Below are positions 49,758 through 60,195 of a stretch of DNA of 64,000 bases, piece after piece. Under the pieces are notes generated by a model, which ran no database searches, had not been told where the DNA came from, and worked only from the letters and a program-made list of their open reading frames with translations. The position numbers were made by a program, and so were the translations under genes. Origin of the DNA: Didymodactylos carnosus. Lineage: Eukaryota; Rotifera; Eurotatoria; Philodinida; Philodinidae. Every line of letters begins with the position of its first letter. Position 1 is the first letter of the stretch. Location: the NCBI GenBank assembly GCA_905250885.1, contig CAJNOQ010000159.1, forward strand, positions 1 to 64,000, read 5' to 3'.

Positions 49758-51545
49758 TAACATTGGAAGGTAAATAATCTTCCGTTCTCTTTTAGACATG
49801 AAGCCATTCGTACGTACAACCTATTCCATTCTTTGTCTCTCGCTCTCTGTTGCATAAGTTATTTAATTTTTTCCCTCACACAACACGACATCATCTATCT
49901 TTTGTTTTTTTGTTATTTATTGCTTCTAGGTCACACTTCTCAATTTATATAATATGTATTTAAATGCTTGTTGTTTCTCATCTCTCTGATGTATATGTAT
50001 GTGTGTGTATAAAAACTGTTCTATTACTTAGAGAAGATCAAATGACATTACATCGACTACAACAACAGCAAAATATACATATTTATGATTATGATCATGG
50101 TGTTATTTGAAAATTATTTTATTCTTGTTCTCTCTCTCTCTCTTTGTACATTGTATTATTAATCTGATTTTGTTTGTTTCTTTTTGTAGCAAACAGAAAA
50201 AAAATGCACACGTACATACTGAAAGGGGTTGTCGACGATGGTCGTTGATGGCAAGAATTGGTTTCTCTCTCTCCCTCTTTTACCTTTTTGCGGTTGCCAA
50301 TGTCTCTTTTTCTTTTAGCACATAAATATTTGGGTAGTGCACTTATTATCTGATATAATCACTCTTTCTTTCTGCCTTAAGTGTAGCGAGATACCATTTA
50401 ATTTGTTTTTATTTGATCTTTTGCTTTTCTTTCTTCGCGTGTTTTTGTTTGCAGCTAAGAAAAACAGATGTGGCTGATAAACGGCATTGGACAATGTAAG
50501 AATAGATATGTGTTTGTTAATTCAATTGAACGCACAACCCAATCGATTTTTGTAATTTGAGATGTTAGTTCTAAGTATCTTGCAATTGGAACAATATGTC
50601 TGCGATAAATAAGCATGTTTTTTGCGAGTATCTCTGTAGTATGTTCATTTTTGACTTAGCGAAGGATTCAACACAAACATGCTGCTGCAAATCGCTCACA
50701 TCTCTCAGAAACCAGTGAGAGTAAGCAGACTACTTTATTGATTCTCACCAGCGCTTTTTCACACCTCTGTAGAAAAATTCTTGGATACTAACTGTTTCAA
50801 AGTTGAGTAAGAATCATTTATTAGAGAAAGAGTGGGAATCTGTTTTTTTATCTCGTCCCTATTATAAAGTATGAACTTCGGTGTTGAGAGTTAGCTGAAG
50901 CGGTATAGAGATTATCATGTTTCTGAACTCTGTAAGCCAGAAGTTTTAGACAAAAAAGATGTTTTGCATCGAGTAGTAGAATGGTCTTGCACTCTATTTC
51001 GAACCGATTGATAATCCTCTAGCTTTAAGTGTTAGTTTTTTGTTTTACAATTATTTTGAACTTACTGTCTCAATTGGAAGAATCTAGCATTGGAGTAATT
51101 CACGAAATTCATCTGATAATTTCCTACGGAAAGTTTTGATTTCTACTGTTTATTTTATATCCGAAATTTCATATTACTTTTTCTCGCTAAAATGGTTTGA
51201 ATATTCTGTTATAGTACGTTTATAAATGATACAAATTTACTACGGAATTAATATTTCTAACGAATGCTTCCACCTCTGCAATCCTCGCTACTTCGAGAGC
51301 GAACTGCCTTGAACTGAAATAATTCTACAGATAGTTAAATCATGATTGATCCTGTAAAACTCATCATCTATTCTTATGCCTTTATTATCGGGTTTTTTCG
51401 TTTCTTTACAAATGCGCTTTATTTTTGAAAACACGATAAGATTGAATAGCACGAACACTTATTGCTTTTGGTAAGTGAATAGTTCTAGACCTTTATTCAT
51501 TATTCAAATAGCTAATTTATGTTTGAATGAAAACAAAAATGGTAA
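49758..51545. other. FUBP 3' flank, no further gene seen
   Basis: Starts with the FUBP 3' UTR. It is T-rich with TCTC runs and small exon-like bits, so the UTR may be spliced. Beyond about 50.6 kb I see no coding or repeat signal. Confidence 0.35.
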
Positions 51546-51720
51546 GGTGTCAGTGTGGACAAATGGTTAATATTGCCGATTACCAGTTAAAGAGCAGAGG
51601 ATCGAATCCTGGACACAAGTCAGTGATGAAACGTTGGAAGGGCCGACTGATAACAATTAGTTGAATGAGAAACCAACGTCTGAGACTTTGTTGTTATTAA
51701 TGAAACTTGAAAGTAAAACC
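51546..51720 (+). mobile_element. tRNA-derived SINE or tRNA relic
   Basis: The first ~71 bases resemble a tRNA. GTGTCAG at 51,547 pairs with TGGACAC at 51,610-51,616 apart from one mismatch. A near-consensus A box TGTGGACAAATGG sits at 51,555-51,567, and a B box GGATCGAATCC at 51,599-51,609 fits GWTCRANNC. About 100 bases of non-tRNA sequence follow, ending TGAAACTTGAAAGTAAAACC. Such a head plus unrelated tail is the form of a SINE transcribed by RNA polymerase III. The anticodon arm pairs poorly, so a working tRNA is unlikely. No clear target duplication. Confidence 0.55.
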
Positions 51721-52228
51721 AAACATATATTTTGAATGCTATCATTTATTTATGAACAGGATGTTAGTAAGAGTTGCAAGGCAATCTCGTAGACAATGTT
51801 CTCTTTACAGGATCAACTGAATCAAAATACTAAAATTGACCATATTTGACAGACGACATTCAAAACTTTTGCTGATTATATAAAAATATAATTTGTCTTG
51901 AAGAAATCTCATACTTGTATGCAGTTTTAAAGCATTGACAAATAATTATTTCTTGCTAAAATTGACATATTTGCTATAATGTAGGTGAAGAATGAAGCAT
52001 TTTTTTCATAATACTCGTAATTTTTTTGTTTTATTATTGTGCACAGTATTTTTCTTTTATCACGTGTAAATGCAAAAGTGACAGCACACGTATTGTAATG
52101 AATTATTACATCTTTTTCGGCAGAACTTTTTATATAAACTTAGTTTACCTGTGTATTTTATTCTACAATATGAACGATATTCACTGTGATCATAAAATTA
52201 TGAGAGTTAACTAATAACTGTGTGTTAT

Positions 52229-52965
52229 AGGTAATCGATGATGCTGATTCCGAATATCATGGTGGGAGCTGGCCTTATCACTTCGGAAACCTGCTTTGAT
52301 AGAAAACCGGTTTTCCACCTGGAAACGGTTTTTTGCCCAAATGGTTTTCTGATCTGTCTGGATTGTAAAGTATGTCGCACTAGATAAGAAAAAAATCAGT
52401 ATTTTCGTCAGCATAACACCATCCATTTCAAAATATAGTGAAGCAAAGCATTTTTTTAAACAACATTCGATAGAAAAGTGATGTAGACTTGTGGTTTTCA
52501 CCGTTCAAAACTAGACACCGAGGGAAGTATGAAAATCTGCGGCGCCCGTTCAAACCATCACCTGCAGGCGGTAAGCCTCATCGAAACTTTTTGAACTGTT
52601 TGTCATTCGTGGGGACGTCAAGACACTTGATATATCTCTACGTTGATTTAATAGATGGCTTCGTGTCTTTTGTCTCTCTCCTTCAACTCTACACAAGTTC
52701 GAACTCTTCACCTATCAACATTTCCGGATGGCAGCCATGCCTCAGAGAGCCCCGAAGTCAATAATCTTGACGTGCAAATCTGAAAAATGAATGGAAATAT
52801 AGGTTATCGACTACGCTGAGTCTCATGGTAATATTTTTTTTAACAAGAAACCTATCGGAGCATACTGTACAGTTGTTGTATAGAAAATAGCCAAAAATGA
52901 CTGTGTAGGGTGTTCGGAGCATGGTTCCCATTCGGAAATGCTGATAGGTCGAGAGAGATGGAACG
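52229..52965. repeat. Degenerate fold-back fragments
   Basis: At 52,229-52,400, GGTAATCGATGATGCTGATT and CCGAATAT, then GAAAACCGGTTTTCC, match the arms of the fold-back copies at 5,324 and 26,201, but no terminus survives. At 52,706-52,752, CACCTATCAACATTTCCGGA has an inverted partner at about 52,915-52,960, and another arm-like piece starts at 52,796. The region is probably piled-up relics of that family and one other palindromic element. The 91-codon ORF at 52,489 lies inside and is not called a gene. Confidence 0.4.
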
Positions 52966-52999
52966 CTTGCTAAATTCTTGTTCAAGTGCTTCCCAAGTA

Positions 53000-55371
53000 C
53001 TTGGATGGAAGGTTATTAGTTACAGAAGAAACAGGCTGTTTCGTAATCAAATGACCAACAAACGTTGATCTAATCGATAAACGATAAAGAAACGAGAGAA
53101 TGGTATGTGTTTGTAGAAGAAAAGGAAAAAGATTGTTGTCCATTTTGAGAACATAGCTTGGAATTGTGTATCGCAGGTGTCAAATAGATGAATATCTTAC
53201 AAAGCTGAACGGCAAAACTCTTGTTATCGGATAAATCTCATCTAGGAGTTAAATGTATCTTTCTTTCTTGCAGAACTGACTGAAACAAGTGATGAAGAAC
53301 CATTTATTCCCTTGTGTATTTCCCCTTCTTTTCTCTTTTTAGCTGGTAACTTTAGTTTTGCGTCTTCAATCCATTCTTTACTAGGTGAAATTTCTCAAAA
53401 ATTAAAAACGTATCTCATGAAATTTTGGTTTGAATAATTTATCTCAAAAGCACCACAGGATAAACGAAGGCATACGCTAGTTCTTTTTTAAAATTATTAA
53501 AAATAAAAATGTAGCTAGCTCCAAAGCTCCTTATTCTGAATATTTTTTGAATGCGTAGAATTGTCCAGTCGATTTTACTCTACGAAATACTTGTTAACTT
53601 TTACTTGTTCCTTGAGTTGCCGTCTTCTTTGACGTTATGGCGGTTAATATTTTTAAACCTTTTTACTTTTTGCTGTTTTTGGTTTAATTTATTAATTTCT
53701 AATGTCTTCTCGTCAATATTCTCTTGATCTTCAGCCGATGATTTTGTTCCTTCGTGTGTGACGTCTTTTTGCATTGATTTCAAAATACATTCGAGGTGTT
53801 TATTTTCTCATTCAGAACTAATTTCAAATTTTAACACAATTTCTTTCTTATCTTGTTTTTTATCAATATAACCTTAGTCTAATTGAGTTCTGTTGAGAGG
53901 TAGTAACAGACACCTGTCCGGAAAATGAACTTGATGATAGATATTGCCTTTGATCGTCAGTATAGGCCCGATTTTTCATCAATTTAAGACTCCTGCGCTT
54001 GATGCAAACGAAGGGAACAAGTTGCGTGTTAATAATTTTTTTCGAAGGACTCCGCGATTGAAGAGAGGTTATGAACAGATGTTTGAGAATTCGAATTTTC
54101 TACTAGTAAACAAAAAATTTTTCTTGAAAGAGTAGAGGATACATCACTCAACTTAACTTTCTTATTTAGTTTGGGACAAGATCGCATTATACATTCACGC
54201 CAAGTATCGCATAAAACGTCACGATTTCATAGCGATTGCGTTTTTGTCGTGCTGCAAGAATCTTAGCACGCCCGCATTTTGGATCAACTTTCATAGCACG
54301 ATATTGAATAATTGCCCTTTTGAATTATAAGGGTCACTCGATAGCGTCAAGAATTATCTGTAAGTTGGTCAGATTAGTGAGTCGCCATCGCAAATGAATC
54401 TAACTTCTAAACTACATAGCCAAAACAACGATCATCATTGGGCCAGTACTATATATCGACCTCTAAGATTGATTCTAGGTGCTCGTTTATAAGGATATAT
54501 ACTTCTGTATGTATTATATGCAATCTTATTGATTCGAAGCAATCGGGATAACTTTGAACAATAAATCATTAAATTTCTCTTCAATTCTTGGACAATAACT
54601 ACACCTATTCTTTTAATTTATGGGGAATAATGCCTTTACAGACACCAGCAGAGATTTTTCTAAAGGTATTCATGCATTTATTGCTGTATTGACGATGTCA
54701 TACAGCTTCTATTTTTATTCATTGAAATCTGCTTATATTCACTAAAAAACTGAAGAAAAGAAAAAAATGAATTATATTATCAAACTCAAGTACATCAATC
54801 AAAATCAATGAGCAGGAAAAATATTTATTATTTCAATGCTTATGAGAGAGAATCAATATGTCTCTTGAAATCTGTACTTCTTCTTCAATCTTGTTGTGCA
54901 CTGCTGTTCCTACTTTGTATGTGGACGCCAAAATGATCAAAATGTGTTTACGTGTTATATATATTTTTTTAATGTAATGAATTAATCGTTTCACACGCTT
55001 TTTTATCAAATATGATCAACCAGCAAGTAACTTAACTGATCAAAAATACGTACAGGCACAAATGTAAACTAGAGAAATATTTTATATTTTATTCTTACTT
55101 CTAAAATAGCAGCAAAGTAAACAAAAACAAATTATACGGATATCTTATACAACAACAATGGCACCCGCAATCAAAATATAAATTCCACTAAATTTAAAAT
55201 AAGGTTTACAAAGTTCTTTTTGGAGGCTAATACAATTTTTATCACTCGTTTTCGATACGAGCACTACGTATTTTAAAATATTCTTCCATGATTTCAAATC
55301 ATCTCCAACAAACCATTTTCTTAACCTGCATACTTCAAACCATGAAACTTTAACATACATAGTTAGAGAAA
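53000..55371. other. Stretch with unassigned coding-like fragments
   Basis: Two minus-strand pieces look protein-like: SPSKEWIEDAKLKLPAKKRK around 53,300-53,400 and a 60-residue Lys/Glu/Asn-rich ORF at 53,601-53,783. A plus-strand ORF is at 53,944-54,135 (TPALDANEGNKLRVNNFFRR). None matches a family I know and no gene model joins them; they could be debris of an old mobile element. The rest, to 55,371, shows nothing. Confidence 0.3.
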
Positions 55372-56664
55372 GAATGGTGGACGGTTTTTGCGAGAAAATA
55401 GCCTTATATGGTTTTGAGAAGATAATGACTGGAATTGATCAAGAACTGTTCATTATTAGTTTTTAATATTTCTGCGCCTTAAAAGTTGATTATAGACTAC
55501 ATATGCTGCAATTTTAAATCATTTCTGAGCATCGATCCAAAAAGCCTATTCGATCTTATTCATTCATTTTTTTCTGTGATTTCGATATTCTTAAAAGAAT
55601 ATTATATATGAAAAAATGTGTCATTAAACAGGCTTTAAAAATGATCAATAACACATCTTTACAAACTAATATCTTCACGGAGTTATTGATCAAACATTAT
55701 ATATGACTATTTGCTCCCCATATATGCAACACTCATTAAATATAATAAAATGTATATAGTTTTGTAAGCGAACTCAGATCCGGCATGGTTTACACACAGA
55801 AAAAATGTAGAATTGAAAGGGCTACAGAGTGAGCTATAATAAATTCTTTCAAATCTTAAATTTGTTAGACTTATGGACAAGAGAACGAATGGATACAATA
55901 ATTTTGACGTATTGTAGAACTGTGAATGAGATATAACATTGCACGTAAAGTCAGACTCGAACTGATTTTAGTATACAAAACTGCAGAATTTAATGAGCTT
56001 CAAATTCAAATACATCAGATTTTTAACAAAGTACGCCGTAACACATTTATGTAGTGAATAGCATGTGACTGTCGCGACTTTTATTTACAGTGGCTCTCAA
56101 AACTATTAAACCACGTTTATTTTCACTAAAATCCTACAAAACCAAGTCCCCGAATTCGAATGATATTTCCTTTTTAACAGTCTTATCGTGTAAAGAAAAT
56201 ATTTCTGAACAAATCAAAACGGTTCTCAGCTCTCTGCAACACTGTTTAATCAAATAGCATTCAGTTTAAGAAAAGCCCCATGTTACTAAAATAAGTGAAA
56301 TTAATCGGAAAATACGAAAAATATGTCTTTCATTTTTTTACCTATAGGTCTAACAAATTTAAGATTTGAAAGAATTTATTATAGCTCCCTCTGTAGCCCT
56401 TTCAATTCTACATTTTTTCTGTGTGTAAACCATGCCGGATCTGAGTTCGCTTACAAAACTATATACATTTTATTATATTTAATGAGTGTTGCATATATGG
56501 GGGAGCAAATAGTCATATATAATGTTTGATCAATAACTCCGTGAAGACATTAGTTTGAAAAGATGTGTTATTGATCATTTTAAAGCCTGTTTAATGACAC
56601 ATTTTTTCATATATAATATTCTTTTAAGAAGCTATTTTCTTGCAGAAACCGTCCACCATTTTCC
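55372..56664. repeat. Large inverted repeat, arms about 290-500 bp
   Basis: The left arm (55,372-55,876) and right arm (about 56,342-56,664) are near-identical inverted copies. They share GGTGGACGGTTT at the outer ends and AACCATGCCGGATCTGAGTT (or its complement) inside. The left arm carries about 187 extra bases at 55,402-55,588. The spacer of about 465 bp holds a Tc1-like terminus. The matching small ORFs at 55,707-55,898 and 56,323-56,529 exist only because the arms are copies. Either a young long-TIR element or a local inverted duplication. Confidence 0.75.
56088..56260 (+). mobile_element. Tc1/mariner-type end fragment
   Basis: Begins CAGTGGCTCTCAAAACTATT directly after TA, followed by AAACCACGTTTATTTT. 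This is the typical start of Tc1-like elements. No matching opposite end is found in the window, so this is a solo fragment of uncertain right limit. Confidence 0.5.
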
Positions 56665-57194
56665 TTTTAAAGTATTTTCTTCCAACAATTCAATGCGATA
56701 TCACGTTTACATAGCTGAGCTAAGGTTCTTACATGAATATTTTAACTATTTTATGCTACGTTAAAATGCTCCTCTTTTCTAACTTTAGAGCTATATAAGT
56801 TAAAAAGACATTGATTCATTTGGTATAATAAATTATGAATCATACTTCAGAAAATAATATTTTGTTCATGAACAATTCTCTATGAATATTTTTAAGGTTA
56901 GTATTACAATGTGTGTGACTAACCTTAATCAATATTTATTTTCCATTAATAAAGGTTAGTCTTTACGACATACAAAACAGAAAGTGAATATTCAGAAAAG
57001 AAGATACAAACAGTTAGCACACATGACAATAACAAGAAAAAATAACTTAGATCATGCGTTCTATCTGACAACAAAAATATTTGAGCAAAATAATTAATTA
57101 ATTACTGAAACAAACAAGAGAGAAAAATATCTGACAAGAAAATATCTGAACGAACGACGTAAATCATTAGTTTATGACAACCGGAATATCATGA
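56665..57194. other. Gene-free stretch downstream of Bora
   Basis: AT-rich; presumably contains the Bora 3' UTR at its right end. A short direct/inverse AAGGTTAGT motif at 56,894-56,962 (GGTTAGTATTAC, ACTAACCTT, AAGGTTAGTC) is the only visible structure. Confidence 0.35.
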
Positions 57195-59537
57195 CTAATT
57201 ATCTTCTTTTTTAATTGGTGAGCAACCGGGAAATAATGCATAAACACTCTTATCACGTGGACTAAATCCATGATGGTCTTCCTAGAATAAATAAATAATA
57301 TAATGATAGTACATAAATAATAACAATTCTACACGTGATCAAATATAGTAGAAAAGGATTACATTTATCTCGAACTGAACTAGATCAATTGGAAAACAGT
57401 TGCTGTAGTTCGCGATTTCGATAGAAGTTTCAGTTTTTTAACTTTGATACAGATTTTCCAAGTATTCACACATGTATCATCTTCTATCAAAGAACAAATA
57501 TTTACCTTTGTCTCTAAATCATGACATTTTTTATGTTTATCACTGTCTTTTAAACCTTTGAGCCAATCCTCTTGCGTAAATGACTTATCTAAATCATGCT
57601 CAAAATCATTTGGATCATGAGTAATTAAATCATTATCATCATTTTCTTCTGGTGTTTTATCACCATTTTCATTCTGATTATCTTGTTGTTGTTCGTCTAG
57701 ATTATCTTGAAATAATCGTCGTTTTAACAGAGATACATTCACCTGTGCTCCACTCTGACTTTTACTTCCACTATCATCATTATTTGTTGTATTCTCTGCT
57801 GACGATGATGGTGTGAAACCGGAATTTGACGTAAACGATTGAATCATCATTGATTCAAAATCAGCTGGTAATTGGATTCGACTTGTAACTACAATAGAAT
57901 CCGAAATCCGTATAACTTGCCAGTAATAATAAGGGGCAAATTTTAAGCTTCAACTGCTGAAAGAAAGTTCTTCGGTATACAACATGAAAATATGTCTTGT
58001 AAACGTTTTTATACTTGATATCTGTTAAAATCAAGTATATAAGAGATAGTCAAGAAATGTTTCTCTATGCGAATCATGATCCGATTACAGTATAAGAATA
58101 TGATCAACTTTAACCGGTGATTTTATTCGCAAATCTCTGAATGAATAAGGTACTTACAATTTTGACTATTTAATGGTGTCGCCTTCAAACTAAACCATGG
58201 ACTGACATTCAATGTAGCGGTAGAATAACCTAAAAGCAAAATAAAAGTTGTATATAATATATTACCTTACTCACATCGATCATAGCTGGTTCTAAACTAC
58301 GCATCCATCGTTTTAGCAATACTTAGGTTACGTAGCCAGAACTGTCTTGTAAGACCATCGTCTGCAAAAGATATCACATCATCCAGTAACACTTTTTTCT
58401 TTTCGATACTCAAATTTTCTCTACCACTCAATGAACTTTGATATTGTGAGAACACAACCAAATACCTATGAGTGGAACAATACAGTATTGTCGTTTATAA
58501 CATCTTGAAAACTTGTAAATGTAAAACAAAGAGCCAGAAAGAGTAATAACGTACGATAAGATTACTGTCTTGTAAGATCTTTGTCTGCAAAAGATATCAC
58601 ACCATCAAGTAACACTTTTTTCTTTTCGATCCTCAAATTTCCTCTACCACTCAATGAACTTTGATATTGTGAAAACACAACCAAATACCTATGAGTGGAA
58701 CAATACAGTATTGTCGCTTATAACATCTTGAAAACTTATAAATGTAAAACGAAGAGAAAAAAATCACATCACCGTTACTAACCATAACGATCAGACGTTG
58801 TATTATTAATAAAAAATGTTGCTGGTGGCGGTTGAGCTGGTGTGGGTAAATGTAAGTGACGATGACAAAATTCGCCAGCTGCCTGTTGATAACGTTGTTG
58901 TAAATTTTCATTACTAAAATGCAGAATCAACCAATTTTCACAAGTTAAATATGTTTCTTTTCTTTTATTAGAATTACAGTATCGTTGCATCTATCTGTAC
59001 AATATTTTCACTGATATTAACTGGATTGATTACAGCACGTTTTTCAGCTGGCAACTGATATACAGTGTTCTCCTAGAAAAAAGAAAAATAATAATTGAAA
59101 AGTAAACATTGGATCATCAAAACATCATTCGTGTACTTGTCTAATGAAAGCTAACATACTTTGTTGTCGTTATTTAAGTCTTGCTTAAATATTGACGGAC
59201 TTGCTAATCTTTCTTTAAGATGACTCGACGATGGCGGATCGAATGGATTATTGACAATACGAATTTGCGGCGTTGAATAGAGTTGTTGTCGATTAACATC
59301 GGTTAAACCCATGAGCGGTGACGGTGGAAAATTGTTATTGGATAGGCTTGCAAAAACATTCGCAGTAACAGTGGTGGTGGCAGCAACGGTTTCTTCAGGT
59401 ATTTCGTCTAGCCATGGTCGACGTTTCTCTTTTGGTGTTGAATGATAATCACAGTCCATCCTTGATGAAGAAGTAGAAGAACTGTTACTATCACAAACGC
59501 CACCGATAAAGTTTGGAAAGGTCAATGCAGAGAGCAT
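57195..59537 (-). CDS. BORA: Protein aurora borealis (Bora) homologue
   Basis: Six exons: 59,537-59,160; 59,072-58,978; 58,913-58,783; 58,229-58,158; 57,888-57,506; 57,281-57,195; 381 residues. Conserved blocks appear in family order: NNPFDPP then LASPSIFK (human LNPFESP, LASPSVFK), KRAVINPVNIS (human LAVINPVEI), a helical segment NENLQQRYQQAAGEF, NVSPWFSL (human VPSPWTDH), RIQLPADFESMM (LPVDFNLE), LLKRRLFQD (LRRKLFLD) and a C-terminal GCSPIK (GCSPIKNW). Bora binds and activates Aurora A and promotes Plk1 activation at mitotic entry after Cdk phosphorylation. The SP sites in LASP and SPW, and an RRLF cyclin-docking motif, are kept. The N-terminus before NNPF is ~90 residues longer than in human; MDCDYH about 27 codons in is an alternative start. 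The family is recognised from several motifs, so I am confident despite low overall similarity. Confidence 0.9.
58341..58758. repeat. Tandem duplication in Bora intron 3
   Basis: 58,341-58,535 and 58,564-58,758 are direct copies with a 223-bp period and few differences (both start ACTGTCTTGTAAGA and contain CTACCACTCAATGAACTTTG). They fill most of the 553-bp intron between exons 58,783-58,913 and 58,158-58,229. Confidence 0.85.
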
Positions 59538-59692
59538 GCGAAAAAAATCGATCTAAACGAAATAAACGTAATACTTTCGAAAGTCGTTTTTTTCACAACA
59601 TTTGAAATCTCCAAACCGTCGACAACTTAAACGAATCACAACAGGAAACCAAACTGTTTGCGCGAGATAACTTTTTCGATAAGACTACTATA

Positions 59693-59875
59693 TTGAGATG
59701 TGCACTTAACTATAGAAAATGCTTGAGGTCTGAGCTTTCCTTTGTATTGGCTCGAATTATTCAATTATGGAATTTAAAACTGGCCACCGATGTAAAAACG
59801 CTTAATCTTTATGTAGATTCAAAGAGAATAACTACTTTAGTTGAGTTATTCAAGCAAATAGATAAAATGAAATAA
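59693..59875 (+). mobile_element. Possible LINE 3'-end fragment
   Basis: The 60-codon ORF contains SELSFVLARIIQLWNLKLAT followed by DVKTLNLYVDS. This resembles the F..R.I.LWN.LP...V....L..FK tail near the end of many LINE ORF2 proteins. It is short and ends at a stop. It lies 150 bp upstream of the Bora start codon, on the opposite strand. Confidence 0.35.
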
Positions 59876-60054
59876 GGGCAGTTAAGATACATTATGAGCA
59901 ACAATAAAGAGCAAGGCTCTACAATCAACGTAAATGTTGAGAAAGCAATGCGTTGATTATGACGCTTTGTTTCTAACCTATCTGGACTGATACGTCTAAT
60001 AGATAGCAAATATAAGATACGAGAAAAATCTTTACAATCAGGCTGGAAAATCAA

Positions 60055-60195
60055 AAAATTGAGTTGATTATCTCGATCTCACTCTACTCAACACTTTCAC
60101 TAAGCAAATCGCAGACTTGGAAAATACCAAACGCACTAGTGCATTCGATCACTGTCTATTAGAGAGAGATAAGTCATTTGACCTTTGATGAATTT
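60055..60195 (+). repeat. Interspersed repeat, left copy (inverted partner at 62,940)
   Basis: About 141 bp from AAAAATTGAGTTGATTATCT to CCTTTGATGAATTT, present in reverse complement with few mismatches at 62,940-63,082. It has no terminal repeats of its own, so its class is unclear. Confidence 0.75.

Noticed and set aside
51546-51616. Functional tRNA gene
   Set aside because: The acceptor stem has a mismatch and the anticodon arm does not fold well; a SINE head or relic fits better.
55707-56529. Two nearly identical small proteins suggesting a duplicated gene
   Set aside because: They are the same sequence in two inverted repeat arms; no start context, splice site or domain supports a gene.
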